Part shown: positions 25,075 through 32,922 of the stretch, piece by piece
Layout of the letters: each line of letters opens with the position of its first letter
How positions within the stretch are numbered: position 1 is the stretch's first letter
From: Burkholderia sp. OK233
GTDB lineage: Bacteria; Pseudomonadota; Gammaproteobacteria; Burkholderiales; Burkholderiaceae
Assembly (NCBI RefSeq): GCF_900230185.1
Contig: NZ_OCSR01000002.1
Location: 1,736,001 to 1,800,000, forward strand
Length of the DNA stretch: 64,000 bases
Direction: 5' to 3'
Made by a program: the position numbers and the translations under genes
Notes under the pieces: generated by a model
The model's input: the letters and a program-made list of their open reading frames with translations, nothing else
Database searches by the model: none
Told to the model about the DNA's origin: nothing

Positions 25075-25971
25075 ATGAACCAGTATGACCCAAAGCGCGG
25101 TATCGCGTTGTCGGTCGGCGCGTCAGCGATGTTTGCTTTACTGTCCGCTTACGCCAGGCTGCTTGCGCCGTTGAGCGGTCTCGACATTTTCGCGTGGCGT
25201 GTCGTGTGGACTGTCCCCGGGGCGCTATTGCTGATCATGTTGCGCAGACGCCTGCCGATTCTCCGGCAACTTCTTTACCGCATGGTGACGGAGCCGACGC
25301 TCGGCGCGGCGATGGTTGTCAGCGCGGCTTTGCTGGGCGCGCAACTGTGGGTGTTTCTGTGGGCGCCGCTGCATGGGCGCATGCTCGAAGTCTCGCTCGG
25401 CTATTTTCTGCTGCCGCTGGTGATGGTACTGGTGGGGCGCTTCTACTATCACGAGCGCCTCGACGGTCTGCAGTGGCTTGCTGTTATCTGCGCCGCGTTG
25501 GGCGTCGTGCATGAACTGTGGATGACGGGTGCCTTTTCGTGGCCCACGTTGCTCGTCGCGCTCGGCTATCCGCCGTATTTCGTGCTGCGCCGCAAAATCA
25601 ACCAGGATTCGCTCGCCATGTTCACGGTCGAAATGGCGCTGCTGTTGCCCGCGGCGGCTGTGTTCATCATCATCGGTGGTTCGTTGACGATGATCGGCGG
25701 CCGTATCGACATGTGGTGCTTGTTGTTGCCAGGACTCGGCGCGCTCAGCACCATTGCGCTGGCTTCGTATCTGAAGGCGAGCCGGTTATTGCCGGTCGCC
25801 TTGTTCGGCATTCTTGGCTATGTCGAACCGGTGTTGCTCGTGTTTGTCTCGATCACGCTGCTCGGCGAGACGCTCAGCGCCGTACAGTTAGCCACGTATG
25901 TTCCGATCTGGATGGCGGTTGCGCTGACGGCCTTGCATAGCGTGCGGCTCATTCGGTTTGCGCCGCGTTGA
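25075..25971 (+). CDS. EamA/RarD-type drug/metabolite transporter
   Basis: A 298-residue inner-membrane protein with about ten TM helices and two EamA repeats. The RarD-like pattern is seen in SVGASAMFALLSAYARLLAPLSGLDIFAWRVVWTVPGALLLI, SLGYFLLPLVMVLVGRFYYHERL (conserved end of repeat one) and the second repeat ending in GYVEPVLLVFVSITLLGETLS. The substrate is unknown; relatives export or take up small organic molecules. It is a single gene, convergent with the Mpo1-like gene. Confidence 0.85.
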   Translation: MNQYDPKRGIALSVGASAMFALLSAYARLLAPLSGLDIFAWRVVWTVPGALLLIMLRRRLPILRQLLYRMVTEPTLGAAMVVSAALLGAQLWVFLWAPLHGRMLEVSLGYFLLPLVMVLVGRFYYHERLDGLQWLAVICAALGVVHELWMTGAFSWPTLLVALGYPPYFVLRRKINQDSLAMFTVEMALLLPAAAVFIIIGGSLTMIGGRIDMWCLLLPGLGALSTIALASYLKASRLLPVALFGILGYVEPVLLVFVSITLLGETLSAVQLATYVPIWMAVALTALHSVRLIRFAPR

Positions 25972-26000
25972 GCTTCGGCCGCTGAATCACACGCCGCGGT

Positions 26001-26540
26001 TCAGCGATGTGCTGCTGCACGATCCGCATTGATACGCGTTGCGCCGACCTGTGCCTCGATCGCTTCGCTCAGCGCCGGCCGCCAGCCAAAACCGAACAAC
26101 GCTTCAGCGAGGACGAATAGCGGTCCGATCAGCAGACCGATCACATCGTCGACAAATGCCGGCTTGCGATGTTCGTAGGCGATGTGGCCGATGAACTGAA
26201 ACACCCAGCCGACCACGAAGAGTCCGATGCCGGAGGCGAGCCAGGTGAAGGTGGTTTGCGCGGCGAGCCACTGCCCGCACGCGACGCACAGTACCGATAC
26301 GACTGCCATCATCACGCCGAGCGGCACATCGAGCACAAGGTAATAGACGGTCGCTGCGGCGAACAACACCCATGCGGGCGATAAGGCAAACGGCAGCGCG
26401 CCGAAGCTGAAAGCAGGCCGGCTCAACAACACCGCCAGCGCCAGCACGATCATCGGAATGCCGATGAAATGCGTGGCGATATTGCGCCGGTCACGATGGT
26501 AGGCCGCGTATTGCGTAAGCTGTTGCGTCAGCGTTCTCAT
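26001..26540 (-). CDS. DUF962/Mpo1-like membrane protein
   Basis: A 179-residue membrane protein with four to five hydrophobic segments. The family landmarks are the N-terminal YAAYHRDRRNIATHFIGIPMIV and the late FVVGWVFQFIGHIAYEHRKPAFVDDVIGLLIGPLFVLAEAL, with the conserved His residues. The yeast relative Mpo1 is an iron-dependent dioxygenase acting on 2-hydroxy fatty acids; that role for the bacterial protein is an inference. Divergent from the broken Crp/Fnr gene. Confidence 0.9.
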   Translation of the reverse strand: MRTLTQQLTQYAAYHRDRRNIATHFIGIPMIVLALAVLLSRPAFSFGALPFALSPAWVLFAAATVYYLVLDVPLGVMMAVVSVLCVACGQWLAAQTTFTWLASGIGLFVVGWVFQFIGHIAYEHRKPAFVDDVIGLLIGPLFVLAEALFGFGWRPALSEAIEAQVGATRINADRAAAHR

Positions 26541-26631
26541 GGGTGCCGCTCCTCAATCAAAGCCAGCATAATCGCGGGCAGCGGAATTTGAAACCATCGG
26601 GTAGCCGACAATCGGGCACGGATACCGTTCT

Positions 26632-27346
26632 ATGACTGCGAGTTTTTCATCCAATGAGCTTGCCGCGCGGCTTGAACGCAGCGCGTGGTTTCGCTCGGCG
26701 CCCGCTGCCATGCGGGCGCAGCTGATCGAAGCGGGGCGTGTCGAAGGCCTCGCGGCCGGTCAACGGCTCTTCACGCGCGGCGATTCTGACGACGGCCTCT
26801 ATTGCGTGCTCGACGGTCTGGTGCGAATCGGCGCGGCCAGCTCGGCCGGCAAGGAAGCGTTGCTCGCGGTCATCGAACCGGTCAACTGGTTCGGCGAGAT
26901 CGCGCTGTTCGATAACCGCCAGCGAACCCATGACGCTTATGCCGAGCGTGACTCCGAGCTGTTTCATGTGCCGCGCGCCGCGCTTGCCGCGCTGCTCGAA
27001 CGCAAGCCCGAGTATTGGCATGTCTTCGGTTTGCTGTTGACGCAAAAAGCTGCGCCTCGCCTTCGACGCCATTGAAGAAGCCGCGTTGCTTCCCGCCGCA
27101 CCGCGCGTGGCTCGCCGCCTGTTGTTGATGGCAGGGGGCTACGGCGAACCCGGCGCATTGCGGCGCGTACTCAAAGTGCCGCAGGAGGACCTGGCGATGA
27201 TGCTGGCTCTGTCGCGGCAGACGATCAATCAGGTGCTCAAGCAGTTCGAAACGCAGGGTGCGTTGAAGCTGGGCTATGCGGAAATCGAAATCACCGACGT
27301 GCAAAAGCTCAGGGCGCTAGCCGATCTGAATCCGGCCACGGACTGA
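26632..27346 (+). pseudogene. Crp/Fnr-family regulator split by a frameshift
   Basis: Residues 1-139 are a normal cyclic-nucleotide-type sensor domain (RGDSDDGLYCVLDGLVRIG, WFGEIALFDNRQRTHDAYAE). After LLLTQK the frame turns to an unrelated tail and stops at 27075. The expected continuation (LRLAFDAIEEAALLPAAPRVARRL) and a good helix-turn-helix (VPQEDLAMMLALSRQTINQVLKQFE) are in the frame one base over, running to 27346. The junction falls in a run of five A at 27044-27048; four A would restore one protein of about 238 residues. Either a real inactivating mutation, a phase-variable tract or a sequencing error. The DNA-binding half has no start of its own with a good ribosome-binding site. Confidence 0.85.
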
Positions 27347-27507
27347 TCGCCTCGATCTACCCGCAAAGCGCGACGCTGCCTCCCCTATACGTCCACTCGC
27401 GCGCCGCTGCATCTTTATAAGCATTTTACGGCGCACCCCTATTTCTTTGGCGATTCGCTACACCAAGCCCGGTAAGGTCGAGGCACCCCCGGTCAGGAAG
27501 CGAACCT

Positions 27508-28119
27508 ATGCATGGAAATAGCGCTCTGGATGGTGTCCAGGTACAACGAAACCTTCGCCCGAGAGCCGGCCTGAAGGTGATGTTCGCGGCGATCGTCTTC
27601 TCGCTTGCCGCGGCATCGCAAGCCGCCGACGCGCAGTCGGCGTTGCCGTTGGCCGCTCCAACTGTCGCGAGCGACGCAGCGCCTGACGCCGGCTTGCCGG
27701 CGCTCAGCGATATCACCGCCATGCTGCGCGCGCAGTTTCGCGTTGCGCCATTGGAATCCATGAAGATCGCGCGCGCGGTATTGATCGAAGCCGAGCGTCA
27801 AGCCATCTCGCCGGTATTGCTGCTTGCCGTGATGTCGGTCGAGTCGAGTTTCGATCGCCACGCGGTCAGCATCGCAGGCGCGCGAGGGTTGATGCAGGTC
27901 TTGCCCGCTGCGCATCCGCAATTGATTGCGGGCACAACCGACTTATCCGATCCGGCAATCAACGTGCGGATCGGCTCGACCATTTTGCGCGGCTACCTCG
28001 ATCAAAGCGGTGGCGATCTCGATGCCGCGCTCGTTCGCTACAGCGGCGGCGGCCGCGGTTACGCGCAGCGCGTCGTGTTGCGGATGCAGCGCCTCGACGC
28101 AAGTTTGCGCCACGAATGA
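27508..28119 (+). CDS. Lytic transglycosylase (SLT domain)
   Basis: A 203-residue secreted protein. The N-terminus has a charged stretch followed by a hydrophobic leader (VMFAAIVFSLAAASQAADA), then a spacer and an SLT domain from about residue 80. The catalytic Glu is E112 (AVMSVESSFDRHAVS), followed by AGARGLMQVLP and a late ALVRYSGGGRGYAQRVV. Such enzymes cleave peptidoglycan between MurNAc and GlcNAc to form anhydro ends. The domain is compact and resembles those linked to secretion or conjugation machines, but no such machine is next to it; a stand-alone cell-wall enzyme is most likely. Confidence 0.87.
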   Translation: MHGNSALDGVQVQRNLRPRAGLKVMFAAIVFSLAAASQAADAQSALPLAAPTVASDAAPDAGLPALSDITAMLRAQFRVAPLESMKIARAVLIEAERQAISPVLLLAVMSVESSFDRHAVSIAGARGLMQVLPAAHPQLIAGTTDLSDPAINVRIGSTILRGYLDQSGGDLDAALVRYSGGGRGYAQRVVLRMQRLDASLRHE

Positions 28120-28182
28120 TGAGCTCATTCGCGGCGCATTCCTCCTCGGGCCCTCTTGTTGTTGCTCCAGCTCTTTAGCGCT

Positions 28183-29067
28183 TTAGCTCATCGCTCCGGC
28201 AAACTCGGCGCGCAGATCCTGCAACCTGTCGCGCGCGGTGCCCAGGCGCTCGACGAGTTGTGCCGACGCGCGTGTGATCGGCATACGCGTTTCGTCTGTC
28301 ATTGAATGATCGAATGCCAGCATTGCCTTGATCGCGGACGGGTTGGGTGCGGCGAACAGCAGACGCAATACGGGCAGCAAGCTGGCGAACAGATTGCGCT
28401 CGTCAAGGTCACGATCGGCGCGGATCAGTTCCTGTACGGCAACCAGCAGGTCCGCGCAAACATGTGCGCTCGCCAGAATGCCACCTGTGCCGCCGCTGTG
28501 CAGACAGTCGTCCAATGCTTCATCGGTGCCGCACAGCACGTTGATCGGCAGGCCGCGCAGCTTGCTGAAATGGTCCTTCACGCATTCCTTGACTGCGACG
28601 ATGTTGCTGTATTCGACCAAACGCGCGACCGTATCGGGCGCGATCGTCACACCGGTTCGATGCGGCACGTCGTACAGAACGATAGGGCGTTCGGTGGCGA
28701 GTGCGGCCTGTTCGAAATGCCATTGCACGCCGGCCTGATCCGGACATACGTACGACGGTGGAGACACCAGATAGCCCGCGCGGTCCCAGCGCTCATAGCG
28801 CTGAATATCGTGCAGGACGTCGCGCGTATTGGCGCCGCCGACGCCAATCAGCATCGGCAGACGGGAGCCGATCACATCGGTCAGCGCCTGCAAGACGGTG
28901 AGGCGTTCGGATTCCTGTAACAAAGCGGCTTCGCCTGTCGTGCTTAAGGCGATAAAACCGCTGATCTCCGTGCGCAGGTAATAGTCTGCGAGGCGCTGCA
29001 ACGCGTCGACATCGACTTCACCATTGCGAAACGGGGTAACGATGGGCAACCAGATTCCTGAGAACAT
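28183..29067 (-). CDS. DapA-family aldolase (dihydrodipicolinate synthase-like)
   Basis: A 294-residue class I aldolase fold. Visible are STTGEAALL (the GTTGE block), LYDVPHRTGV with the catalytic-triad Tyr, and AVKEC with the Schiff-base Lys. Length matches DapA (about 292). The set of residues supports 4-hydroxy-tetrahydrodipicolinate synthase or one of its look-alikes (N-acetylneuraminate lyase, keto-deoxy sugar aldolases); several substitutions around the substrate arginine region make a paralogue as likely as the lysine enzyme. It ends the two-gene unit started by the 113-residue protein at 29070-29411. Confidence 0.82.
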   Translation of the reverse strand: MFSGIWLPIVTPFRNGEVDVDALQRLADYYLRTEISGFIALSTTGEAALLQESERLTVLQALTDVIGSRLPMLIGVGGANTRDVLHDIQRYERWDRAGYLVSPPSYVCPDQAGVQWHFEQAALATERPIVLYDVPHRTGVTIAPDTVARLVEYSNIVAVKECVKDHFSKLRGLPINVLCGTDEALDDCLHSGGTGGILASAHVCADLLVAVQELIRADRDLDERNLFASLLPVLRLLFAAPNPSAIKAMLAFDHSMTDETRMPITRASAQLVERLGTARDRLQDLRAEFAGAMS

Positions 29068-29069
29068 GA

Positions 29070-29411
29070 TTAGCGCGCCTTTGCGACGGCATGGCGGCGC
29101 TTCAATGGTCCGATCAGTGCTGCGGGGAGTGTCGAAATCAGCGTATGCAAGGTGAAGTCGAGGTCGTCGAGTGCAATGTCGAGTTGTACGCGCACTTCTT
29201 CGCGCACGGCCTCCGTGCTGACTACATACACGCCGAGCGGCGAATGAAGCAATGTGCGGAGCTGGGTGCCAGGAAGATCGTGCGGGGGATGAGGCAGGGT
29301 GATCTGCAAGCGGGCGCGAGCCGCGGGGAAGGGGATGACATTGTTGCGCTGGACCGGCGGCGCGCTAAGCGGCTGCATTTCGAAGCTGTCGATTGATTGC
29401 GTGAGTGCCAT
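29070..29411 (-). CDS. Hypothetical protein
   Basis: A 113-residue protein I do not recognise. It has no signal peptide or membrane helix; the middle reads TQLRTLLHSPLGVYVVSTEAVREEVRVQLDIALDDLDFTLHTL, predicted mixed sheet and helix. Its stop is 2 bases before the DapA-like start, so the two are probably translated together. No catalytic motif is visible. It is accepted as real because codon use and spacing match the operon. Confidence 0.65.
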   Translation of the reverse strand: MALTQSIDSFEMQPLSAPPVQRNNVIPFPAARARLQITLPHPPHDLPGTQLRTLLHSPLGVYVVSTEAVREEVRVQLDIALDDLDFTLHTLISTLPAALIGPLKRRHAVAKAR

Positions 29412-29601
29412 TTGATGCGGCGTTCGTTGACGCCATGGTTGATCAAGACAGTTCGAGATTAGACGTCTACGGGTAAACGCAGTGCAAAAATTGAGGTGTC
29501 CGCTGAAAAAATCACGCGGACTAGACGAGTTGCTCGAATTGAATCAGGAGCCGCGCCGGCAAGTTGTGTGCACTTCAACCGGGTCCATGCGACGCGCCCA
29601 T

Positions 29602-29628
29602 AAAAAAAGGCGAGTCGTGAGACTCGCC
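29602..29628 (-). terminator. Terminator for the Lys/Ala/Thr-rich protein gene
   Basis: GGCGAGTC/GACTCGCC stem with a GTGA loop; the A7 run on the plus strand gives a T-run on the minus strand, placing it about 75 bases downstream of the gene at 29703-30083. The stretch 29412-29601 upstream of it shows nothing else. Confidence 0.85.
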
Positions 29629-29702
29629 CTCCCTGAACGGCAGAGTTCGGCTTCGATTAACTACAGATGCCTGGCCGGTGCGTGCCGAAAGCCGATCACG
29701 TG

Positions 29703-30083
29703 TTATTGCGTTTTCGTCGTGTCGGTCTTTGCGCCGTCGGCTTTTGCCGGGGCATTGCTGGCCTCTTTCGCGCTCTCCGTCTTTGTCTTGCTTGCGCTTG
29801 TATCTACTGCAGTCTTCTTGGTGACCTTATGGGTCTTTGCCGTGTGGCTGGTGGAAGCCTTTTTCACGTGCGTCTTCGTAGCGGCCTTGGTCGGCGCCTT
29901 CGTCGTGGCGGTGCCTTCGTTCGTGGCGCCGGTTTGCGCGGCGGTGCTTGCCTTCAGATTCGCTTGACCGGCGGGTTGCGTTTGCGCAGGTTGCGCGGCC
30001 GCGGGTGCTGCCGGTGCTGCGGTTTGTGCGAATGCGGTCGACACGACGAGAGCGGAAGCGAGAGCAGCGAAAAGCGTCTTCAT
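29703..30083 (-). CDS. Secreted Ala/Thr/Lys-rich low-complexity protein
   Basis: A 126-residue protein with a clear signal peptide (MKTLFAALASALVVSTAFA/Q). The mature part is almost wholly Ala, Thr, Lys, Ser, Gln and Pro, first an Ala/Pro/Gln stretch, then a basic Lys/Thr region like those of histone H1 tails or acid-shock proteins. No enzymatic motif exists. It is expressed singly, with a strong terminator on its own strand. Periplasmic buffering, cell-wall association or DNA binding are possibilities without direct support. Confidence 0.75.
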   Translation of the reverse strand: MKTLFAALASALVVSTAFAQTAAPAAPAAAQPAQTQPAGQANLKASTAAQTGATNEGTATTKAPTKAATKTHVKKASTSHTAKTHKVTKKTAVDTSASKTKTESAKEASNAPAKADGAKTDTTKTQ

Positions 30084-30308
30084 GATGTAACTCCTGGTTA
30101 AACCGGTTGTTCTTGTGTCGCGGCTGAAATGTTTCAGCGCTGCCGGTTTAACGTTGGCCGGAAGACAGCAGTTGACGGTGCTCTGGTGACAAAACGTAAC
30201 GGCGGATACATATCGGGGTCCTGAATCAGCCCGAAGCGGTTTGGCGACTCAGCCGCGAATGCGAGGGGAAATCCCATACCTTCGCGCCAGGGCGATTGCG
30301 TGAATGCG

Positions 30309-30569
30309 TTATTGAAACGGATTCTGCACGACACCAGGTTTTGCATCCGGCTCGTCCTTCACCTTCGCCGGCAGATTGGTCTGTGCCTGCAGCGCGGCCA
30401 CTACCGCATCGATCGCTTCCTTCAGCGCCAGCGCCGCCTTCAGCCCACGCTGGTCCTGAGTCAATGCCAGCGTTCCGTTCAGCACCACGCGTGTGGTGCC
30501 GTTGCTGACGGTGAGTGCATCGCCCTGGATGTTGAGCACGTCGTCATCGTTCGAATAGGGTTTAAACAC
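30309..30569 (-). CDS. Small conserved-looking hypothetical protein
   Basis: An 86-residue soluble protein. It begins MFKPYSNDDDVLNIQGDALTVSNGTTRVVLNGTLALT, a beta-rich start, then a helix LKAALALKEAIDAVVAALQAQ and a Pro/Lys/Asp tail. I do not recognise the family. Its start overlaps the stop of the nuclease gene by 8 bases, so the two are co-translated. No signal peptide, so it is unlikely to be a periplasmic inhibitor of the nuclease unless exported otherwise. Confidence 0.65.
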   Translation of the reverse strand: MFKPYSNDDDVLNIQGDALTVSNGTTRVVLNGTLALTQDQRGLKAALALKEAIDAVVAALQAQTNLPAKVKDEPDAKPGVVQNPFQ

Positions 30570-31311
30570 CTTTCAGTCCTCCCGGTCGTTGATCTTTGAG
30601 ATTTTCCGGAATGCCCGGAAAACGGATGCCCGATGCTGTCTCGAGTTCGTGAATCGTCCTGATGTCGTAGCGGTTGGTCGAGACGTTGTCCACCACCACC
30701 GCAAATGCCATCTGCCGGGACGGCACGTAGATCACCTTGAACAATTGCGTCGGCACGAAGACGCGCGTCGGTCCGATGGTCTGCAATTGCTGGCCGCTGA
30801 AAATCGGCCCGGTGATGACATAGGTATCGTTGTACGACGTTGCGATCTTACGCACCGACGTTTCGATACGCGCCCACAAGCGCTGGTTGTTTTCGCGATT
30901 TTGCGGCACGACGTTCGCCAGAGAAAACGATTGTGCCATCGCTTCCTGATTCCAGCGATTGCCTGCCGGACTCATATGACCGCGATCGAAGCCGCTGCGT
31001 TTGTAGTCCGCGAGCGTTGCGCCTTCACCGTCGGGCAAACGCGCGTCTTCGAAGAACTTGTTGGTGCGCACCATGTCTTTGGCGGCTTCGATATGGTCGC
31101 GCGTCAGATGCTCAGCGGACCACAACGGACCATGCGTGATACCCGAATGCAGCACCGCGAAATCGCTATAGCAAAGCATGCGCGATTTCGGCGCCATCTT
31201 CTGATTGGTCAGAACAGGCCATTGCGCATTCGGGGTGAACTGGGTGCAGGAAGGCGCCGCGCTCGCGTGAGCGGCAACGGCGAACAACAGACAGGCAAAC
31301 CACTTCTTCAT
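30562..31311 (-). CDS. Secreted DNA/RNA non-specific endonuclease (NUC family)
   Basis: A 249-residue periplasmic or secreted nuclease. A signal peptide (MKKWFACLLFAVAAHASA/A) is followed by a beta-beta-alpha metal nuclease domain with the active-site FDRGHMSPAGN (catalytic His), NVVPQNRENNQRLWARIE (metal-binding Asn) and VITGPIF. The domain is complete and of usual length. Such enzymes degrade extracellular or periplasmic nucleic acid. It leads a two-gene unit with the small protein at 30309-30569. Confidence 0.93.
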   Translation of the reverse strand: MKKWFACLLFAVAAHASAAPSCTQFTPNAQWPVLTNQKMAPKSRMLCYSDFAVLHSGITHGPLWSAEHLTRDHIEAAKDMVRTNKFFEDARLPDGEGATLADYKRSGFDRGHMSPAGNRWNQEAMAQSFSLANVVPQNRENNQRLWARIETSVRKIATSYNDTYVITGPIFSGQQLQTIGPTRVFVPTQLFKVIYVPSRQMAFAVVVDNVSTNRYDIRTIHELETASGIRFPGIPENLKDQRPGGLKGV

Positions 31312-31686
31312 GTGTCAGTCAGTTGAATGATCGGGGGCGCAAGTATAGCGTCGCGAACCGGTGTCGAGCGACGTGAAACGCAGAAGAACTTGGGAGAAGG
31401 AAGTGGCTTTTACGCGGCGCCCGCAGCGATGAAAATCGCTGCGGGCGGAAGAAGCGGAAAAAGCACGGCAAAAACCGCTGCACCAAAAAAACGGGCCGCT
31501 TTGCAGCGACCCTAATGCGTGGAATTCAAACTCTACGCACGCAAACTTAAGATGGACTTAAGCGCGCGGAATGCGGAGCGCAGAAATGTGGGCCGACGGC
31601 CGAACGCGCACAATCTCACCCACCCGCGCGCAGGCGGCGCGGTTTGGATGACTGGAAATTTCGACCGACGAAAAAAGCGCCGAAAC
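31312..31686. other. Gene-free stretch with a perfect hairpin
   Basis: No supported gene in these 375 bases. A perfect 12-base stem with a 4-base loop (GCCCGCAGCGAT ... ATCGCTGCGGGC) occupies 31419-31446. The left end is the nuclease promoter region. A second hairpin at 31484-31513 is listed separately. Confidence 0.7.
31484..31513 (-). terminator. Minus-strand terminator
   Basis: On the minus strand GGGTCGC and GCGGCCC pair with one mismatch and are followed by T7. It probably ends transcription from the gene at 31687-32046. Confidence 0.65.
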
Positions 31687-32046
31687 CTAATTGCCGAAAA
31701 CACTGTGTTCGGCGTGCACATTCTGGCGATCGACAGCTTGCAAGCGCCAGAAGCCGCTGGCCGGCGAGCGTGCCGGCAAGGCTGTCCACGCTGCGGCACC
31801 TTGCGCCGCGCTCACGCGTTGTTTGCGATCGACATGCAATCCGCGCAACGTGCACAGCGGCGCATCCGTGCTCGGCGCACAGAGGGTCGTCACGCCATTG
31901 TCGTCGTGTAACTCGCCCCACGGGGGCAGATCGATCCCTTGATGCGCTTCCCTCGACCACCGATGTTCGTCGGTGTCGAGCCATAACACAGCGTAGTCGT
32001 GGCTGACGGTGGGATCGGAACCGTTGATGAGGATGGTCAGGCGCAT
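31687..32046 (-). CDS. DUF3564-like small protein
   Basis: A 119-residue cytoplasmic protein: MRLTILINGSDPTVSHDYAVLWLD, then HRWSREAHQGIDLPPWGELHDDNGVTTLCAP, ending in GFWRLQAVDRQNVHAEHSVFG. It resembles the Burkholderia-restricted DUF3564 family as far as I can recall; no function is known for that family. The ATG at 32046 is used rather than one 15 bases earlier because the former matches the family start. Single gene with its own terminator. Confidence 0.7.
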   Translation of the reverse strand: MRLTILINGSDPTVSHDYAVLWLDTDEHRWSREAHQGIDLPPWGELHDDNGVTTLCAPSTDAPLCTLRGLHVDRKQRVSAAQGAAAWTALPARSPASGFWRLQAVDRQNVHAEHSVFGN

Positions 32047-32206
32047 GGCAGTTCCGTACAAAGTGCGAAGTGATGCTTTATCAGTCTATGTCGCGACGCG
32101 TGTTATGCAAGGCAAAAAGGTATGACGATCGGGCACGAAAAAACCTACGCGCGGTGCACACGGCTGTACGATAGCCGCGTCTGAAAGACATTCGCGGAGG
32201 CGCGCC

Positions 32207-32881
32207 ATGCTGCGTCGATTGCTGCAACTCACGATGGTGGCGGGATGCCTCGGCGCGATATCGACGCTCAGTGCAGCCGCGGACAGTACCCCCTTCGCCG
32301 CGCCCGCGCCGATCGTCTATGTGTCCGACTTCGACCTCGACGTGGCCAACGTGACACCTGACAGCGGACCGGGGCAACGTGTGCGCCGCCTGCGCGGTTT
32401 GCTGCCGAGTGGTCCGGGACCGATGGGCAAGGATAAGAATCCGCAGGACCACGCCAAGGACATCGTGAACGAGATGGCGGACGCGCTGACCGCAGACCTG
32501 AAAAAGGGCGGCGTCGATGCACGCCGCATTGCGTCCGGCCAGCCATTGCCCGCCGCGGGTTGGCAAGTGCGCGGCGTGTTTCTGAGTGTCGACGACGGCA
32601 ATCGCCTAAGACGCGCGATGGTCGGTTTTGGTGCGGGTCAGAACAATATTCAGGTGGCAGTGTCATGCGACAGCCTGGGGACGGCTGATTTGCCGCCGCT
32701 CTATCAAGCCACCGAAGAAGCCGACAGCAAGGGAAAGCCAGGCGCCGTGATCAAACTCAATCCGTACGTGATCGCGGCGAAGTTCGTGATGGCGAGCGGG
32801 GACGAGAAGAAGTCGATCAATAAGACCGCGCAGCAGATCTCAGATGCTGTGATTGCCAAGCTGCACGGGGTGGCACAGTGA
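32207..32881 (+). CDS. Secreted DUF4410-like protein
   Basis: A 224-residue protein with a signal peptide (MLRRLLQLTMVAGCLGAISTLSAA). The rest follows the DUF4410 plan: IVYVSDFDLDV near the N-terminus, DIVNEMADALTADLKKGGVDARRI, GWQVRGVFLSVDDGNRLRRAMVGFGAGQNNIQVAV and a late ISDAVIAKL. The G-x-G-rich middle (VGFGAGQ) is the most conserved block of the family. Function unknown; probably an outer-membrane or periplasmic protein. It is convergent with the phosphoesterase gene. Confidence 0.75.
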   Translation: MLRRLLQLTMVAGCLGAISTLSAAADSTPFAAPAPIVYVSDFDLDVANVTPDSGPGQRVRRLRGLLPSGPGPMGKDKNPQDHAKDIVNEMADALTADLKKGGVDARRIASGQPLPAAGWQVRGVFLSVDDGNRLRRAMVGFGAGQNNIQVAVSCDSLGTADLPPLYQATEEADSKGKPGAVIKLNPYVIAAKFVMASGDEKKSINKTAQQISDAVIAKLHGVAQ

Positions 32882-32922
32882 CGGATGCACTGCTGCTCAC
32901 CCCGACGCAATAGGCAAGCGGC

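Noticed and set aside
26632..27346. Programmed frameshift in the Crp/Fnr gene
   Set aside because: The A5 run is short and lacks a clear slippery heptamer or downstream structure; an indel is the simpler explanation.
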